Shown here: positions 1 to 12,495 of the stretch, one piece after another
Position numbering within the stretch: the stretch's first letter is position 1
Layout: the number at the start of each line of letters is the position of its first letter
From: Porpolomopsis calyptriformis
Taxonomy: Eukaryota > Basidiomycota > Agaricomycetes > Agaricales > Hygrophoraceae
Length of the DNA: 64,000 bases
Reading direction: 5' to 3'
NCBI GenBank assembly: GCA_951640195.1
Contig: OX621165.1
Coordinates: 1,860,001-1,924,000 of the forward strand
Made by a program: the position numbers and the translations under genes
Notes under the pieces: model-generated
What the model saw: the letters and a program-made list of their open reading frames with translations, nothing else
Databases searched by the model: none
Told to the model about the DNA's origin: nothing

Positions 1-1272
1 TTGACCCACGACACACCCACTGGTGGCCATCCTGGTATTGAGAAGACGAAGGAACTGCTCCTCTGTAACTACACATGGGAAGGTGCCCCACAAGATATCA
101 CTAATTACGTGAAGTCCTACCTTGCTTGTCAACAGACCAAGGTTTATCCACAGAAACCCACTGGACTTCTCCAACCGTTACCCCCTCCTACTAAACTGTG
201 GCAACAGATCACTGCTGATCTAATCGTGGAACTCCCTAATTCAAAAGGATTTGACGCTATTCTAGTTGTGGTGGACAGATTCACCAAACGGGCTCACTTC
301 ATCCCAACAACTGGAAACCTGTCTGCTAAAGGAACTGCTGCGCTGTTTCAGGAACATGTCTGGAAGCACCATGGATGGCCAGAGAAGATCATTACTGATC
401 GAGGAACCCAATTCTCATCGAAGTTTGCTACGTCATTGAACGAACTCCTAGGAACCACTTCTGGGCTTTCTACTGCCTATCACCCCCAAACAGATGGACA
501 AACTGAACGAACCAATCAAGAGTTAGAGCAGTACGTACGGCTCTACACTAACTTCATGCAAGACGATTGGAAAGACTGGTTAGCCCCGGCGGAGTTTGCT
601 TATAACAACCGAGAACATTCCTCCACTCACCAATCCCCCTTCTGGCTTGAATATGGCTGACACCCTCACACCCCCTTATCAGTTCCAACCCAAACCTCAA
701 ATCCCGATGCCAACGAGTTTTACGTGCAGCTTACTAGAGCTAGAGAGAATGCTGAAGAGTCTCTTCAAAAGACCGCCAACTCAATGAAGCTCTATGCCGA
801 TCGAAAACGTCAAAAGGAACCCACGTTTTACAAAGGACAAAGGGTCTGGCTTGATGCCAAGAATTTGAAAACTGGCCAGCCTGCGAAGAAACTGGATGTC
901 CGCCGGCTCAGACTTTTTATAATTCTAAAACAAGTATCGCCTGTGGCTTACTGACTAAAGCTACCACTGTTATAGAGGATCCACCCCGTGTTTCACGTTT
1001 CACTACTCAAAGCTCTAGAGGAGAATCTCGATCTCCATCCCCCCATTGAGGAAGATGATAACCTCCGACCACCTCTGGATGTGATCGAAGGGGAACCCAA
1101 GTATGAAGTGGAACGTATTTTGAATCACACCCCAGGAAAACAAAATCGACAATACTTAATCAAATAGAAAGGCTACCCGATAGAGGCAGCCACCTGGGAA
1201 CCACGATGGAACCTCAAGCACACAAAAGACATCTTAATGAATTATGAAAAGTCTATTCAAGCGGCAACTTAA
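1..1272 (+). pseudogene. Ty3/gypsy chromovirus pol, 3' part (integrase + chromodomain), cut by window edge
   Basis: The open frame begins at the window edge inside the integrase. It shows the H2C2 zinc-binding region (GGHPGIEK, then CxxC as LACQQ with the first Cys changed), the catalytic core (DRFTKRAHF, DRGTQF, a YHPQTDGQTERTNQ block with the Glu) and a C-terminal KYADRKR-type tail. A TGA at 658-660 replaces the Arg codon found in the two related copies further right, and the frame continues after it. Beyond about 895 the sequence is rearranged, then a chromodomain is recognisable at about 1100-1270 (YEVERIL ... KGYPIEAATWE) with a TGG to TAG stop. The element's own 3' LTR is at 2358-2715. 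It is clearly dead. The protein is close in type to the pol of the elements at 15329-22067 and 24569-31439. Confidence 0.9.
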
Positions 1273-2357
1273 CTCTCTTTCATGAATACTACCGACATCA
1301 CGATCGTTAAATCTCTTTTTCTCCTTTTCAATCTCCGACGACTATAAGGACTTCCCCTTCCCAACAATCATCAAAAGAAGCATGAAATACCCCGCCAAGT
1401 TCTTTATGCCTGCAAGTCGACTGGGAGGCGTCCACCCCGAGGGAACCCCACCGCTTCTACCTCCAACCTCCCCCCCGATTCTTCTTCCTCCTCTTCCTCG
1501 TCCAACAGTGTCTTGGTTACCCGACAGTTCAAGAAGCCGAAATAACATACTGATACTATTGACAAGCCAGGATGAAATCGTAACTACCGAGGGCTCCCCT
1601 TTGCCAAGGTCGAGCACCTATCTGGGTGCCCCGAGACCTACATCCCATTTATTTCTGGGGCACGTTGATGCGAACTTAACTACAACCGTCACTGGTACAC
1701 ATTCAACAAGGACAGTGACTTTGACAACAAGAAGAATCAACTTGAAGATTGGCTGGAGGCGTACCAAGTTGGGCGCCAACTTTTGATGGTTATACCGGAC
1801 CAGGACGAATCTGACGTCACCACCCCCACTATCCCTGAAGCCCCATCTCGCACCACATCCATCGCGTTGCCAACCGACTCTATACTGCCCAGAACGGGTA
1901 CCGCTCAATGATGGATGCCAAGTACGAAAGGATCCTTGACCTGGAGGAGAATGCTGTGATGTGTAGGGAGCTGGCTGAAACTTGGTTGCGACATGCCTGG
2001 GAGTTGGATGGCCGTTACCACTGGTTTGACCCAGATGGACACCTGCTTCAACCCCCAGTTTATGATGGCGCGACCTAGGGAGCGGATGCTGTTCCCTAAT
2101 GAACAGTATTCCTTACGCCTCCCTTCTAGATGTGTGGTTAGAGAAGGTGATATCTACTGGAGAGTTGAGGAAAAGTATACCTAGTGGATAGTCTTTGATC
2201 CGACAACTGTCCACTTATCCCTCCTCTTCATCGCTCACCCATCTCATCACCCCTCTACCCACCTCTACCATCCCTTTACACCTCCCCTTGACACCCTTCC
2301 TTCGCTTCGAAGGGTCTTCTCAAAATTCGGGATGAATTTCCTTTTTGTGGAGGTGAA
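1273..2357 (+). other. Post-pol internal region of the same gypsy element, with remnant of an accessory ORF
   Basis: This stretch lies between the chromodomain stop and the 3' LTR. In gypsy 1 and gypsy 2 the same interval carries an extra ORF. Here an open segment at about 1896-2070 encodes an acidic, Trp/Leu-rich peptide (MMDAKYERILDLEEN ...) and is broken by stops. It is not clearly alignable with the ORFs of the other two copies. The last bases before the LTR (about 2325-2357, including GGGATGAATTTCC and GGAGGTGAA) match the corresponding segment of the other two elements, so the position is equivalent. Confidence 0.5.
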
Positions 2358-2715
2358 TGTCAGAGATATATTTTTTCTTTTCCTTTGCTCATCTATTCCC
2401 ATTTACATCAGACAGTTTACATCAATAGCCGCTTAGCCACCCAAACTCCGCTTAGTAATAGAAGGTGACCAAGCCATATCTATATTTAGTCTACCATCAC
2501 TCTCCTTATCTACATGACTCATCCATAGTCGTTACGACTCACACGTAGTCAGTATGACTCATACTTAGCTAGTATATAAAGCTAGCAGTAGATAGACTTA
2601 GGATAAGTTTGTTTCTTTCGTTAACACCCCAATCAGTAGTCTTCCAACCCTTTGAAACCCTACACCCAGAGCCTGAAGTAAAACCTTGCAATCAACCCTA
2701 GACTGCCGTCTAACA
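2358..2715 (+). repeat. 3' LTR of gypsy element (LTR family C)
   Basis: A 358-bp LTR that begins TGTCAGAGATATA and ends TCTAACA. It contains a TATATAAAGC box near 2573, preceded by repeated GACTCAYAYNTAGT units. Full-length relatives stand as solo LTRs at 36515-36951 and 63238-63597. The bases after it (GTATC) should be one half of the TSD; the other half lies left of the window. Confidence 0.85.
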
Positions 2716-3492
2716 GTATCCTACTTGATCCTGGCATTAAACTTAGCACATCCATACCTCCCACTTCCTCTAAAGAGATTGAAGAAATGCGCTCTATCCC
2801 ATACCTCCAAGCTGTTGGTTTATTAATGTACTTAGCCACAGCTACTCGACCAGATATCTCTTATACTGTTGGTGTCTTAGCCTGCTTCAGCAAGAACCCT
2901 GGCATGCAAGTATTGGAAAGCTGTCAAACATCTCTTCCATTACCTCAAAGGCTCTCTTGACTTCAAATTAACCTACTCACCACTTTCCAACCCATCTGAA
3001 ATATTCACCACTTATACTAATACTGACCATGCTGGCAATCCTGATAATGGATGTTCCACTGGAGGCTATATAGTCAAGATGGGTACTAGTGCTATCAGTT
3101 GGTCTAGTCAACTCCAGGCTATAGTTGCACTATCTACTACTGAAGCAGAGTATGTTGCAGCTACTGCAGCCAGTCAAGAAATCCTATGGTTGAGAAATCT
3201 GTTCACTGAACTTGGCTACCAATTCACATCTCCTTCCACTCTATTCATTGATAACCAATCTGCCTTATCTATTGCCAAAAACCTAGAACACTATAGATGT
3301 ATGTAGCATCTGGACTTGCGCTTTTACTGGTTGAGGAATGAAGTGGAGAAGGGAACCATTAAGTTGATCCACCTAAGGACAGATGCCATGCCTGCAGATA
3401 TCTTGACCAAGGCCTTGAGTAAAGTGAAGGTGTTGGAGATATTAGAAAGGTTGGGATTGAAGAAGTAGCAGAGTTGTCTCATCAAGGGGGAG
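2716..3492 (+). pseudogene. Ty1/copia polyprotein relic (end of reverse transcriptase and RNase H)
   Basis: Directly after the LTR the sequence reads as the end of copia reverse transcriptase (LMYLATATRPDISYTVGVL) and then RNase H (GGYIVKMGTSAISWSS, ALSTTEAEYVAA, FIDNQSAL, LRTDAMPADILTKAL). There are frameshifts around 2900-3080 and a stop near 3304. It ends in the polypurine run CAAGGGGGAG, immediately before a TGTTAGGATG LTR start. The gypsy element to the left evidently inserted into this copia copy. Confidence 0.85.
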
Positions 3493-3770
3493 TGTTAGGA
3501 TGTGATGATCTCCTCTGCATAGAGCAGTACTGGTTTGTACTAGTCCGAAGTTGTGGCTGATTTGTTTGTTCTTATTTGGTCAAAAATGCGTCCAAAGTCT
3601 CTGGTGTTAAGCTCACTGCTCCTTAGTATTAACAGTGAAGCTTGACACCAGGTGTAGTTCTTAAGGTAGTAGCTTCGAGCCTTGATATAAACATGCTGTC
3701 AATATTATTATTAATCCATTGTCTTGCTTTGTCTGCAAGATAGATAGCTGCTAGAGTAATACACTCTAGC
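3493..3770 (+). repeat. Candidate copia 3' LTR (right end uncertain)
   Basis: It starts TGTTAGGATG right after a copia polypurine tract, which is where the 3' LTR should begin. A TATAAACATG motif lies near 3686. I could not fix the right end or find a TSD, so the end coordinate is approximate. Confidence 0.45.
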
Positions 3771-4435
3771 TCAATATTAGGTCCAGTGTAATTGCACAAT
3801 TTCAACCATCTTAAAAATAATTAAACCCAACCATTGAATTTCTTGATGTCCTCTTCACTGCTATACTCTTTTGGAGTAGGCAGTTTTGGTGATGAAGTTC
3901 AGAGACCAGATAGGTTTCCTTTTAGTAGTTTGCCCACTTGTTTATCAATTATAGTGCCTTTTATTTGTATTGGAAAAATGAAAAATTTTTGTCAGTAGCT
4001 ATGTCAGCTGAGTAAGGGCCTGCCAACATGCCTTGGAAGTAAATCTAAACAGTACCACAAAGCTTAGAAGTAGTATGCCTTAACACATTGCAAAAGCACT
4101 CAAGAATTGTGTCCCTATCCTATATTACACCTATAGCCTCCCAATCATTGACATCTGTAAATACCTTGGCCTCTGCAAATCCACAGTCTATCAGACACTG
4201 GGGTACTATAGAAGATATGATCTCATAAGTAACCCTCATCATCTTCTATGGCACTATATACTTAGTAGAGCTAACCTCCAATTTCTATCCTTACTGATTC
4301 AATCACACCCCACCCTCTACATTGATAAAATCCGAGATTCCCTACACACAAGTAAAGGAATGTTAATACCTCATTGGCAACACTTGCATGAGCCCTGTGC
4401 TCCATCAACTACTCAAACAAGATAACCACTATAAA
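3771..4435. other. Intergenic, AT-rich, no gene seen; contains a dispersed repeat
   Basis: No coding region can be supported. About 3942-4047 matches, in inverted orientation, about 33223-33329, including the run GGAAAAATGAAAA on one side of the match. This is a dispersed repeat of unknown type. Confidence 0.5.
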
Positions 4436-5341
4436 TACAGCAGAGCAGGATAAGCTGCTGTGGGTAGCTTTTATAAACCACATTAAGGAGATTATCACAA
4501 ACCCTGATATGTTGATGTTCACTAATGAATCCTCAAAAGACCAGCAGACTATAGCTAGAAAGAAGGGTTAGGCGAGAATTGGGCAACAATGTATCCAACA
4601 TCAAGAATTTGTTTGCAAATATTGGTACACATTACTTCCCATCCTTACCCTGGATAGTTTTGCATGTATAACATTATTGAAGGTTCTGCAACTGCTGAAA
4701 GGTTTATTCAGTTTCTCCATGAATTTGTTGTAAGTTTTTTCTTTTCTACATCATTACTACTGCTAATATTGATTACAGATTCCCCTAATAAATCCCTATC
4801 CTGGTGCTTATAGCATCCTTGTACTGGACAACTATAAGATTCACCATACTGATGACATCCACTAGCTTATTGAAGAAGAAGCACATATGTATTGATTATA
4901 CATGATATTATATTTTACTAATTGTTTTTTACAGATTGCAAACTTGTATATCTTCTACCCTACTTGTAACAGATATTACTATTACAGTGTGTACATTAGG
5001 GATGTAGTCCTTATGTATTGGTGTTTGTACCAGAGAGCAGTATATAGGCAGTATTTACCCTTATTTAGGTAGTTCTTTTTATATCTTGCCACTGCTTATA
5101 CCAGGTTTACACATATCCAATAGATATTGGTTGTATCCAGCTGGTTGTGAGCACTGCAAGATCAAGAACTCTTACACTACTCCCCTAACCTCAACCTAAT
5201 CGAAAACACATTTTTATCAATCAAAGCTTACCTTTAATACTACAGAACTTTATCAGATGGAGTGTATGACCTTGTCTGGGCTTGTAGTAGTATAATGCCA
5301 GCAAAGGCTATAGGTTGGTTTCAGAATGCTGGGTATATGTA
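4436..5341 (+). pseudogene. DDE superfamily (DDE_3-like) transposase relic
   Basis: Conceptual translation gives an ordered series of DDE landmarks: MLMFTNESSKD (first Asp changed to Asn), RIGQ, PILTLDSF, FSMNLL/LHEF, NPYPGAYSILVLDNYKIHH (second Asp), LLPYSPNLNLIEN (Glu) and SIKAYL. A spliceosomal-type intron of 49 bp (4730-4778, GTAAGT ... TACAG) joins the exons in frame. A second intron-like stretch lies near 4890-4933. A solo LTR at 4975-5176 interrupts the codons for YSP. The 3' end is cut by the Tc1-like insertion at 5342 and appears to resume for a few codons at 24049. The gene is dead, but its intron structure suggests it was once expressed. Confidence 0.75.
4975..5176 (+). repeat. Solo LTR, family D copy 1, TSD CTACT
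   Basis: A 202-bp element with TGTAACAG ... CTTACA ends, flanked by CTACT at 4970-4974 and 5177-5181. It has a TATATAGG box near 5040. Removing it and one TSD restores the transposase reading frame of the host relic. Related copies are at 15118-15328 and 40080-40291, in the opposite orientation. Confidence 0.9.
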
Positions 5342-5704
5342 TAGTGTCTCAAAAAACTGTCCAGATGTTTTGCACTTTTGTAAAGATTTATAAATAACTT
5401 AGGTAATTCCTATCCAAAAAATATGAAAAAAATAACAAGAGAAAGGTATGCTTCTTGCCTATCTAGATATACAATATCACAGTCATTACATTTCCTATTA
5501 TGGTAATATTAATTTAACAATGAAGGAGTATTATATAGACAGTTTTTTTGTGCATATCTTATTTCTATTTAAGTATACTCTAATCATGGGATTTCCACTG
5601 TGCTGAATTTTGTTGTGGCTGTGCACAATTAAACAAAGTCATGTGATCAAGGTGGATTTTCATATATACCAAGCAATTCTCTCTTAATTCCCCATTACCT
5701 AAAG

Positions 5705-6708
5705 ATGAAATCACTTTCTACTGATACTCAACATACCATTCTCTCTATACTTGAAAATGGCCATTCCTGTCACAATATTGCTACCAGGCTTCATATTGGT
5801 CATTCTACTGTCTCAGAACTTCACTCTCATGTCCTCACCCCCCTTCCAACTAACACTAGTGGTAGACCTACTAAGCTTACTACCTATGATTATTGTTACC
5901 TCACTCAACTTATAACTACTAGCCAAGCTGATACTGCCACCCAACTCAAAAAGGTTGTTGGTACTGATTTCAGTATCCAAACTATCAGAAATGCTCTCAA
6001 GAAAGAGGATATGCAAGCCATTGTCAACACCAAGAAGCCTCTTCTTTGTCCTCACTATATACACTAGCAATATGATTTTGCCCTCAAGTACTAACACTGG
6101 ACTGAAGAAGACTGGTTTCATATTGTTTGGTCTGATGAAACTAAGATTAATCATTTAGGGTCTAATGGAAGGCTTTGGGTGTAGAAAAAAAGAGGAGCTC
6201 CTTAAACAGCATAGCATGTGAAAGGAACTATAAAGTTTGGAGGAGGAAGTTTAATAGTTTTGGGATGTGTAACACCTCATGGAGTAGGCTATATGTGCAG
6301 GATAGATGGGAGGATGGATGCACTACTATACCAGGAGATTCTGGAGGATTATCTCTTCAAAACTGTAGACTACTATAATATGGACCACAATACTTTCATC
6401 TTCTAGCAAGATAATAACTTCAAGCATACCTCTAAACTGGTCTCATAGTGGTTCAATAAGAATCAGGTTGAACTCCTAGACTAGCCTACTCAGTCTCCTG
6501 ATCTTAATCCAATTGAACATCTTTAGTCCCACCTCAAAAGAAGACTCAATTCATATCTAGTTCCCCCCAAGAGTATTTTTGAGTTATGGGAGAGGGTAGA
6601 GGTGGAGTGGGAGAAGATTCCTAAGGAAACATGTTTGGATTTGATCAAGAGTATTCTTAGAAGAGTTGTAGCAGTATTAAAAGCTAAATGAGGATATACA
6701 AAGTACTA
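5705..6708 (+). pseudogene. Tc1-like transposase of element A
   Basis: The N-terminal helix-turn-helix region is open for 120 codons (QHTILSILENGHSCHNIATR ... GRPTKLT). The DDE catalytic domain follows: FHIVWSDETKINHLGS, then QDNNFKHTSKLV, then QSPDLNPIEHL, and the usual C-terminal GYTKY ending. Stops interrupt it at about 6067, 6181, 6405, 6447 and 6688, several of them TAG or TGA in place of Gln, Trp or Arg codons. It is recognisable but not functional. Confidence 0.9.
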
Positions 6709-6755
6709 GAATTATAACTTTATCTTTATCAAAAGTATGCAAAAAAACTATCCAG

Positions 6756-7362
6756 TGATACGACCCCTCTATCCCCTGACCACTGTATATTCAACTATAT
6801 GAATACTAGACACCTGTTAAGTCCTTCAAACACAAACACAAACCCTCCAAATGCCCCCAAAAGCTCCTGAACATCCCAAATGAGTTTGAGAATCATCAAA
6901 CTCTCCAAACATGATTGAAGCTTTCCAAACGCGAATGAAAGTTTGTATATCAAAGGGAAGACACTATTCAAAGGCATCATTTCTCTTCTATTTCTCCCTT
7001 TTCATTTGACTTCTTCATTCCTATTCACTACTTTCCCTTTAGATCATTAGAGAGGCTCCCTTTTATTATATACACTCAAAGGGATCCTTGTACTAGAAGA
7101 TATATATACTGTATGTTGTAGCTAGTGATCAAATAAGTTAGATATTTGCTTCTCTCTCACTCTTGAGTCTAGATCCTCTAAGACTTCCTCTCAACTTCCT
7201 CTTTCAATTCTCCGATTCTTCTGATCCTCTAATTGATCATGTTCGCGAATAATCAAAGACTCCCTTTCTATGATCATTGATTATAGACTGTGTTGAGACT
7301 CTTTATAGTCATCCTCACACCTTGTTCTGTGTTCGGTTCTCATACATGCAGCAGATGTATCA
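6756..7362 (+). repeat. 5' LTR of gypsy A
   Basis: 607 bp, TGATACGACC ... GATGTATCA. The length is identical to the copy at 23243-23849, and the sequence is near-identical except for scattered transitions. It contains a TATATACACTCAAAGGG promoter-like segment near 7065. Confidence 0.88.
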
Positions 7363-7385
7363 TTTTGGAGCCCACTGTGAGGGCC
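7363..7385 (+). promoter_or_regulatory. Candidate primer-binding site of gypsy A
   Basis: The bases TTTTGGAGCCCACTGTGAGG follow the 5' LTR directly. A TGG near the LTR edge followed by a GC-rich stretch is the pattern expected for priming by a tRNA 3' end. I did not identify the tRNA. Confidence 0.5.
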
Positions 7386-10300
7386 TACTGATAAATCTTA
7401 AAAGATTCCTTCAACTCAGTCCTTTAAACTGCTGTTCCTGACACACAATTGAGTCACTCGAAGCACAACCCTATGAGATAGATTAACTTGGAACATCAAT
7501 CCAACCCAACTAACACTTCCCAACTCTCCAATAAATTGAAACTCAACTTTGATCAAAAATCCCAATTCACCTGACAAATCATCCTCTACTATATCCCTTT
7601 CATCATTATCCTCAATTTCTCTAACAACTATGACAACTCCACCAAATCTAGTCATACCCACTTGCGGTCACTTGACTACCCCAAAGTTCAACCCCAAACA
7701 ACCTCGAGAACTTTGAAGATACTTTTAAGACCTTAGAGGCCTCTTCGCTAACTGTAGCATCAACGATGATGATGCTAAGAAGACTTATACCTGCAACTAC
7801 ATCGATATTGATACCTCTGAACTCTGGGAATACCAAACGGAGTTCCAAGCAGGACACATGTTCAACAAATTCATCACCACGATCTATAAGCTCTACCTAG
7901 GATCAGAAGATAATCAAAAGTAGTCCATCACCGATATGGACAAGATAGTTGGAGAACAACTTTGACTAGGAATCATGAATACAAACAAACTCAGAGCGTA
8001 TTTCCGATCGTTCCTTGTGATCACCAAATTCCTGCAATTGAAGAACAGAATCTCTGAAGCGGAACAAAGTCATGCTTTCATCTGAGGGTTCCAACCTGAA
8101 CTCTGGTCTAGAATCATTCAATGACTGGTTCCCCGATCACTTCCCTGATGATCCTTACAGGGTAAACGATATCAATGAGGTAGCCCATTTCGTCCTCTAT
8201 GGAACCTCTCTGAACACTTTCCTACCGCATGAAACCATAACATCTACAATGACTACTGCCACCACCACTAAGCAAGAAGACCTCAGCATCTTCATGGAGA
8301 AACTGATGACAATACTCATCAAAACCCTGGACAATAGAGGTCTCCTGAAATGAAACCCGCCCCCTCAATCACCACAGTCTTTGGAATGACAACCCAACAC
8401 TCCCGACCTATTTGAGCCAAAAACTTGCGTCTTCTGTGGAAGTCCCAATCACTTCATCAGAAGCTGCCTGACCTGCCACAAATATATTCAAAACAGATGA
8501 TGCAAGAAAAACTTCAAAGGTAGGATCATACTCCCAAATAACAGGTTCATCCCCCAGCAAATGCTGGGAAAAACCTTGAAAGAATGAATGGATGAATGGT
8601 ATAAGCAAAACCCAACTCCAACCCCTGGAATGATGTACAGAATTTCAGCCAGTATCAATTGCGATCCAGCAACTAAAACTTACCAACTATCAGCTGATGA
8701 ACAGATCGCTGCTCTTGAAAAAGAGATCTTTGCTTTAAGGAGCAAAAAGACATTTGATGGAGTAGAGATCGTTCAGCCTTGACAACAAGAAGTGGAGAAA
8801 GAGAAAGCAGCTGATAAACCATTGAGTGTTCCGATTGCAACCACCCCGACTCAACCAGCTATGCAAGAACATCTGTTCTCAAAAGTGAAAGAGTCTAACT
8901 ACATACTGCCCCACATCTGAAACTTTGGCTCTCCAATGGCAAAGAGAGACAAAGACCCCTCATACCACACTCAAGTGCTGATTCAAGACTTGAAAATTGC
9001 TTCCAATGTTTATACCCATTCAATGAAAACCCCTTGCATCACGCTATCCCCTGAAGAGTTGCTATCCCTCTCACCCGAAGTTCAATTGAAGGTTTGAGAG
9101 GCAGTAACCCCTAAATGAACTCAGCCTACTAGTCAACTGATTGTGGTTAAAACTGTTGAAGTAGAAGCAATTCCAAATAACGCTCTCCCCTATTGCGATG
9201 ATGACAATTGTTCCATCACTATGCCCAACCCCTATGAATCATACCTAAACACTCTCTCATCCAATGAAACCCCTCACACCATTACTGTCACAAAGGAATC
9301 ACATGCTCTCTGATCAATTGTCATGTTGATTGATCATAAAGAAATGATCAAATGTATCATCAATCCCGGATCTCAGATTATCACCATGTCTGAAGCCATT
9401 TGTCACCATTTAGGACTAATCTATAACCCAACTATCCAACTCAACATGCAATTGGCCAATGGTGAAATAGACCAATCCTTAGGTCTCACAAGGAATGTCC
9501 CCTGTCAGATTAGCAATATAACCCTCTACCTTCAGATCCATGTCATTCATGCTCCTGCCTATGATATCTTGCTCGGAAGACCGTTCAATGTGTTGGCATA
9601 AAGTTTCATTAAGAATTTCACTAATGAAAACCAGATGATCACTATTTGTGATCCGAATAGCAGAAGGACTGTCATGATTCCAACAGTTCCATGAGGTCTA
9701 CTGAAACACTGTTTGGATTTTCGCTCATCAAGGATTTGATTCCTAATCAAGGAGAGATTGCGATAATTCTAGATTATGACCACACTACATCTATGATATC
9801 TGTCAATTCCTGTGTGCCTCTATGCACATCAAATAAAGTTTCAACTGTTTCCCATGCCTATTTATTTGCTTGTGACCTTCCCGACCTTATCTCTAAATCT
9901 CGATCAACTAGCAATCGACCTTCCGATTCCGACCGTCTTGATCGATCAATGGAAATTGCAACCTTCCTTGTATCAAAAAAGAAATACAAACCTGTCTCAA
10001 AGAAAGTTTGCTCTGTAGTAACTGAACTCCCTGACAAGTTCTGAATAATTCAAAAAATCCTTGGCGATCTACTCATAGACATGCTAAAACTTGACCTGAA
10101 CCCACCAATGTTTACTCCAACCGAATGATATACGATCGAATGAAAGGAGCTTTTTGATAAAGCTCACCCCGGAGATTTCCTTTGGCCTCAGGAAAGGGCC
10201 CTCCTTCATGATTTCATGAGAAAGCAAGATCTCGCCTTTGCCTGGAACGACTCTGAATGAGGATATTTCAGATCTGACTTTTTCCCTCCTATCAATCTCC

Positions 10301-12495
10301 CAGTAGTACCACATACACCCTGGGTACAAAAGAATATCCTGATTCCCCCAGGTATCTATCATGAAGTCTGCAAAGTTATCCAGCGAAAAATCAATGCTGG
10401 TGTCTATGAACCTTCAAACTCCTCCTATCAATCACGATGGTTCACTGTTCTAAAGAAAGGAGGGAAAGAACTTAGAATCATTCATAGTCTCGAACCACTC
10501 AATCAAGTCATAATTTGACACTCAGGAGTCACACCAATTCCTGAACACTTGGCTGAACAGTTCAGCGGTTGATCCTGCAGCGCTATGTTTGATCTTTACA
10601 TTGGATATGATGAACAAGTGATCGCGCCTTCATCTCATGATCTAACCATGTTCCAAACACCCTATGGGGCTCATCAACTAGTTACTCTACCCATGGGATG
10701 GACAAATTCTGTGCCTGTGTTTCACAATGATGTTACCTATATCCTCCAACCAGAGATTCCTGAGTTTACGATCCCCTATATCAATGATATCCCTGTGAAG
10801 GGTCCTGCGACTTAATACATATTACCTGATGGATCCTATGAAATAATTCCAGAGAACAATGGAATTCAATGATTTGTGTGGGAACACTTTGGGAATCTCA
10901 ATTGAATAGTCCAGCGAATGAAATATTGTGGCAGAACCATGTTAGGCTATAAATCATTCTTGTGTGCAGAAGAAACCACCGTTCTCAGACATTGATGTAC
11001 TCACTTAAAGTTTGAGCCTTCCTTGGCACTATCAGTGTTGTTCAAATATTTATTTGCAACTTCATGCATCGAGCACACCACCTAGTCAAGCTCACTAGGA
11101 AAGATATGCCCTTCGAATTTGGTCCCAATCAGCTCACCACTCAAGAGGACCTAAAACAAGCCCTTCTAGAATTGCCCACTCTATGAGTTCTTGATTATAC
11201 TTCTGACGCCCCTGTAATACTTGCCGTTGACACCTCCTATATTGCTGTTAGCTTTCATCTCTGCCAATGTGATCCTGATGACCCAAAGAAATGGTACTAT
11301 AATCATTTTAGTTCAATCACATTGAATGATTGAGAGAGAAGGTTCTCTCAGCCGAAACTCGAAATCTATGGTCTCTATTGAGCCTTATGATCACTTCAAC
11401 TATACCTCATCAGCATTCAAAACCTCATTATAGAAGTCAACGCTCGATATATCAAAGGAATACTAGTGAACCCAGATATCATCCCCCAAGCTAGTATTAA
11501 CAGATGGATCATAGCAATCCTAATGTTCCATTTTACTTTGGTACACATTGCTAGATCGAACCATGGTCCCAATGGTCTCTCTTGACATCCCCAACAGCCT
11601 GATGACCAAGACGATGAAGAGCTGATTAATAAAGACTTTGATGATTGGATCGATCACATCCATGGATTAATGTACCATATCAATGATTCACCTGTGCCCC
11701 AAATGAAAACCCTCCAATCGCCAACCTCAGTTTACTTGCAGAGTAAACATTTCAGTGAGGAGGAGGAGGACCCTATCCATCCATGTACCGATTCCTACAA
11801 CATCATTCCACAATTGGAAGCAGCTCAACAAGATGATCGATAATTTATCCTCACTTGAAAGTGGCTCTCAGATCTCGAACGACCAAGCAATATGTCCAAC
11901 AATGACTACACGAGCTTTATACGATACTGCGAAGAGTTCTTTATCGACAATGACTGACTATAGCGAAAGGATAGACAAGGTGCTTATAAATTAGTCATCA
12001 ATCCAGATCACCAATTAGTGATCATGACAGAACTTCATGATTGAACAGGCTACAAGGCTATTTTCACTACTTGATCAATCATTTCCAAACATTTCTGGTG
12101 GCCTCATATGGCCCCCAACATAGTCTGATTCATTCGGACATGTCATACCTGTTAGGTCTGCCAAACTACGCAAGCCCTCGCCCCTCTGACCATCTCCATG
12201 CCAGCTCCCCTATTCACCAAAATCTATGTTGACATGATGCATATACCCTGATCCGGTCTATTTTGATATATAGTCCAAGGGCAATACTCCCTCACCCACT
12301 ATCCTGAATTCCAAATGCTTCGATTGGAAACAGCAAAATCGATTGGTGAATGGATCTTCAAGGATATAATCTGTTGCTGGGGCTTTCTTCAAGAAATCGT
12401 CATGGACAATAGAATAGCCTTCTTAGGAGCCGTAGATCACCTTGCCAAGCACTATTGAATCAACCACATTCGCATCAGTGGATACAACTCTTGTA

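Noticed and set aside
7363..7385. Self-priming for gypsy A as in gypsy 1
   Set aside because: I found no 11-nt complement of the post-LTR bases at a plausible transcript start in the LTR; a TGG-type tRNA site fits better.
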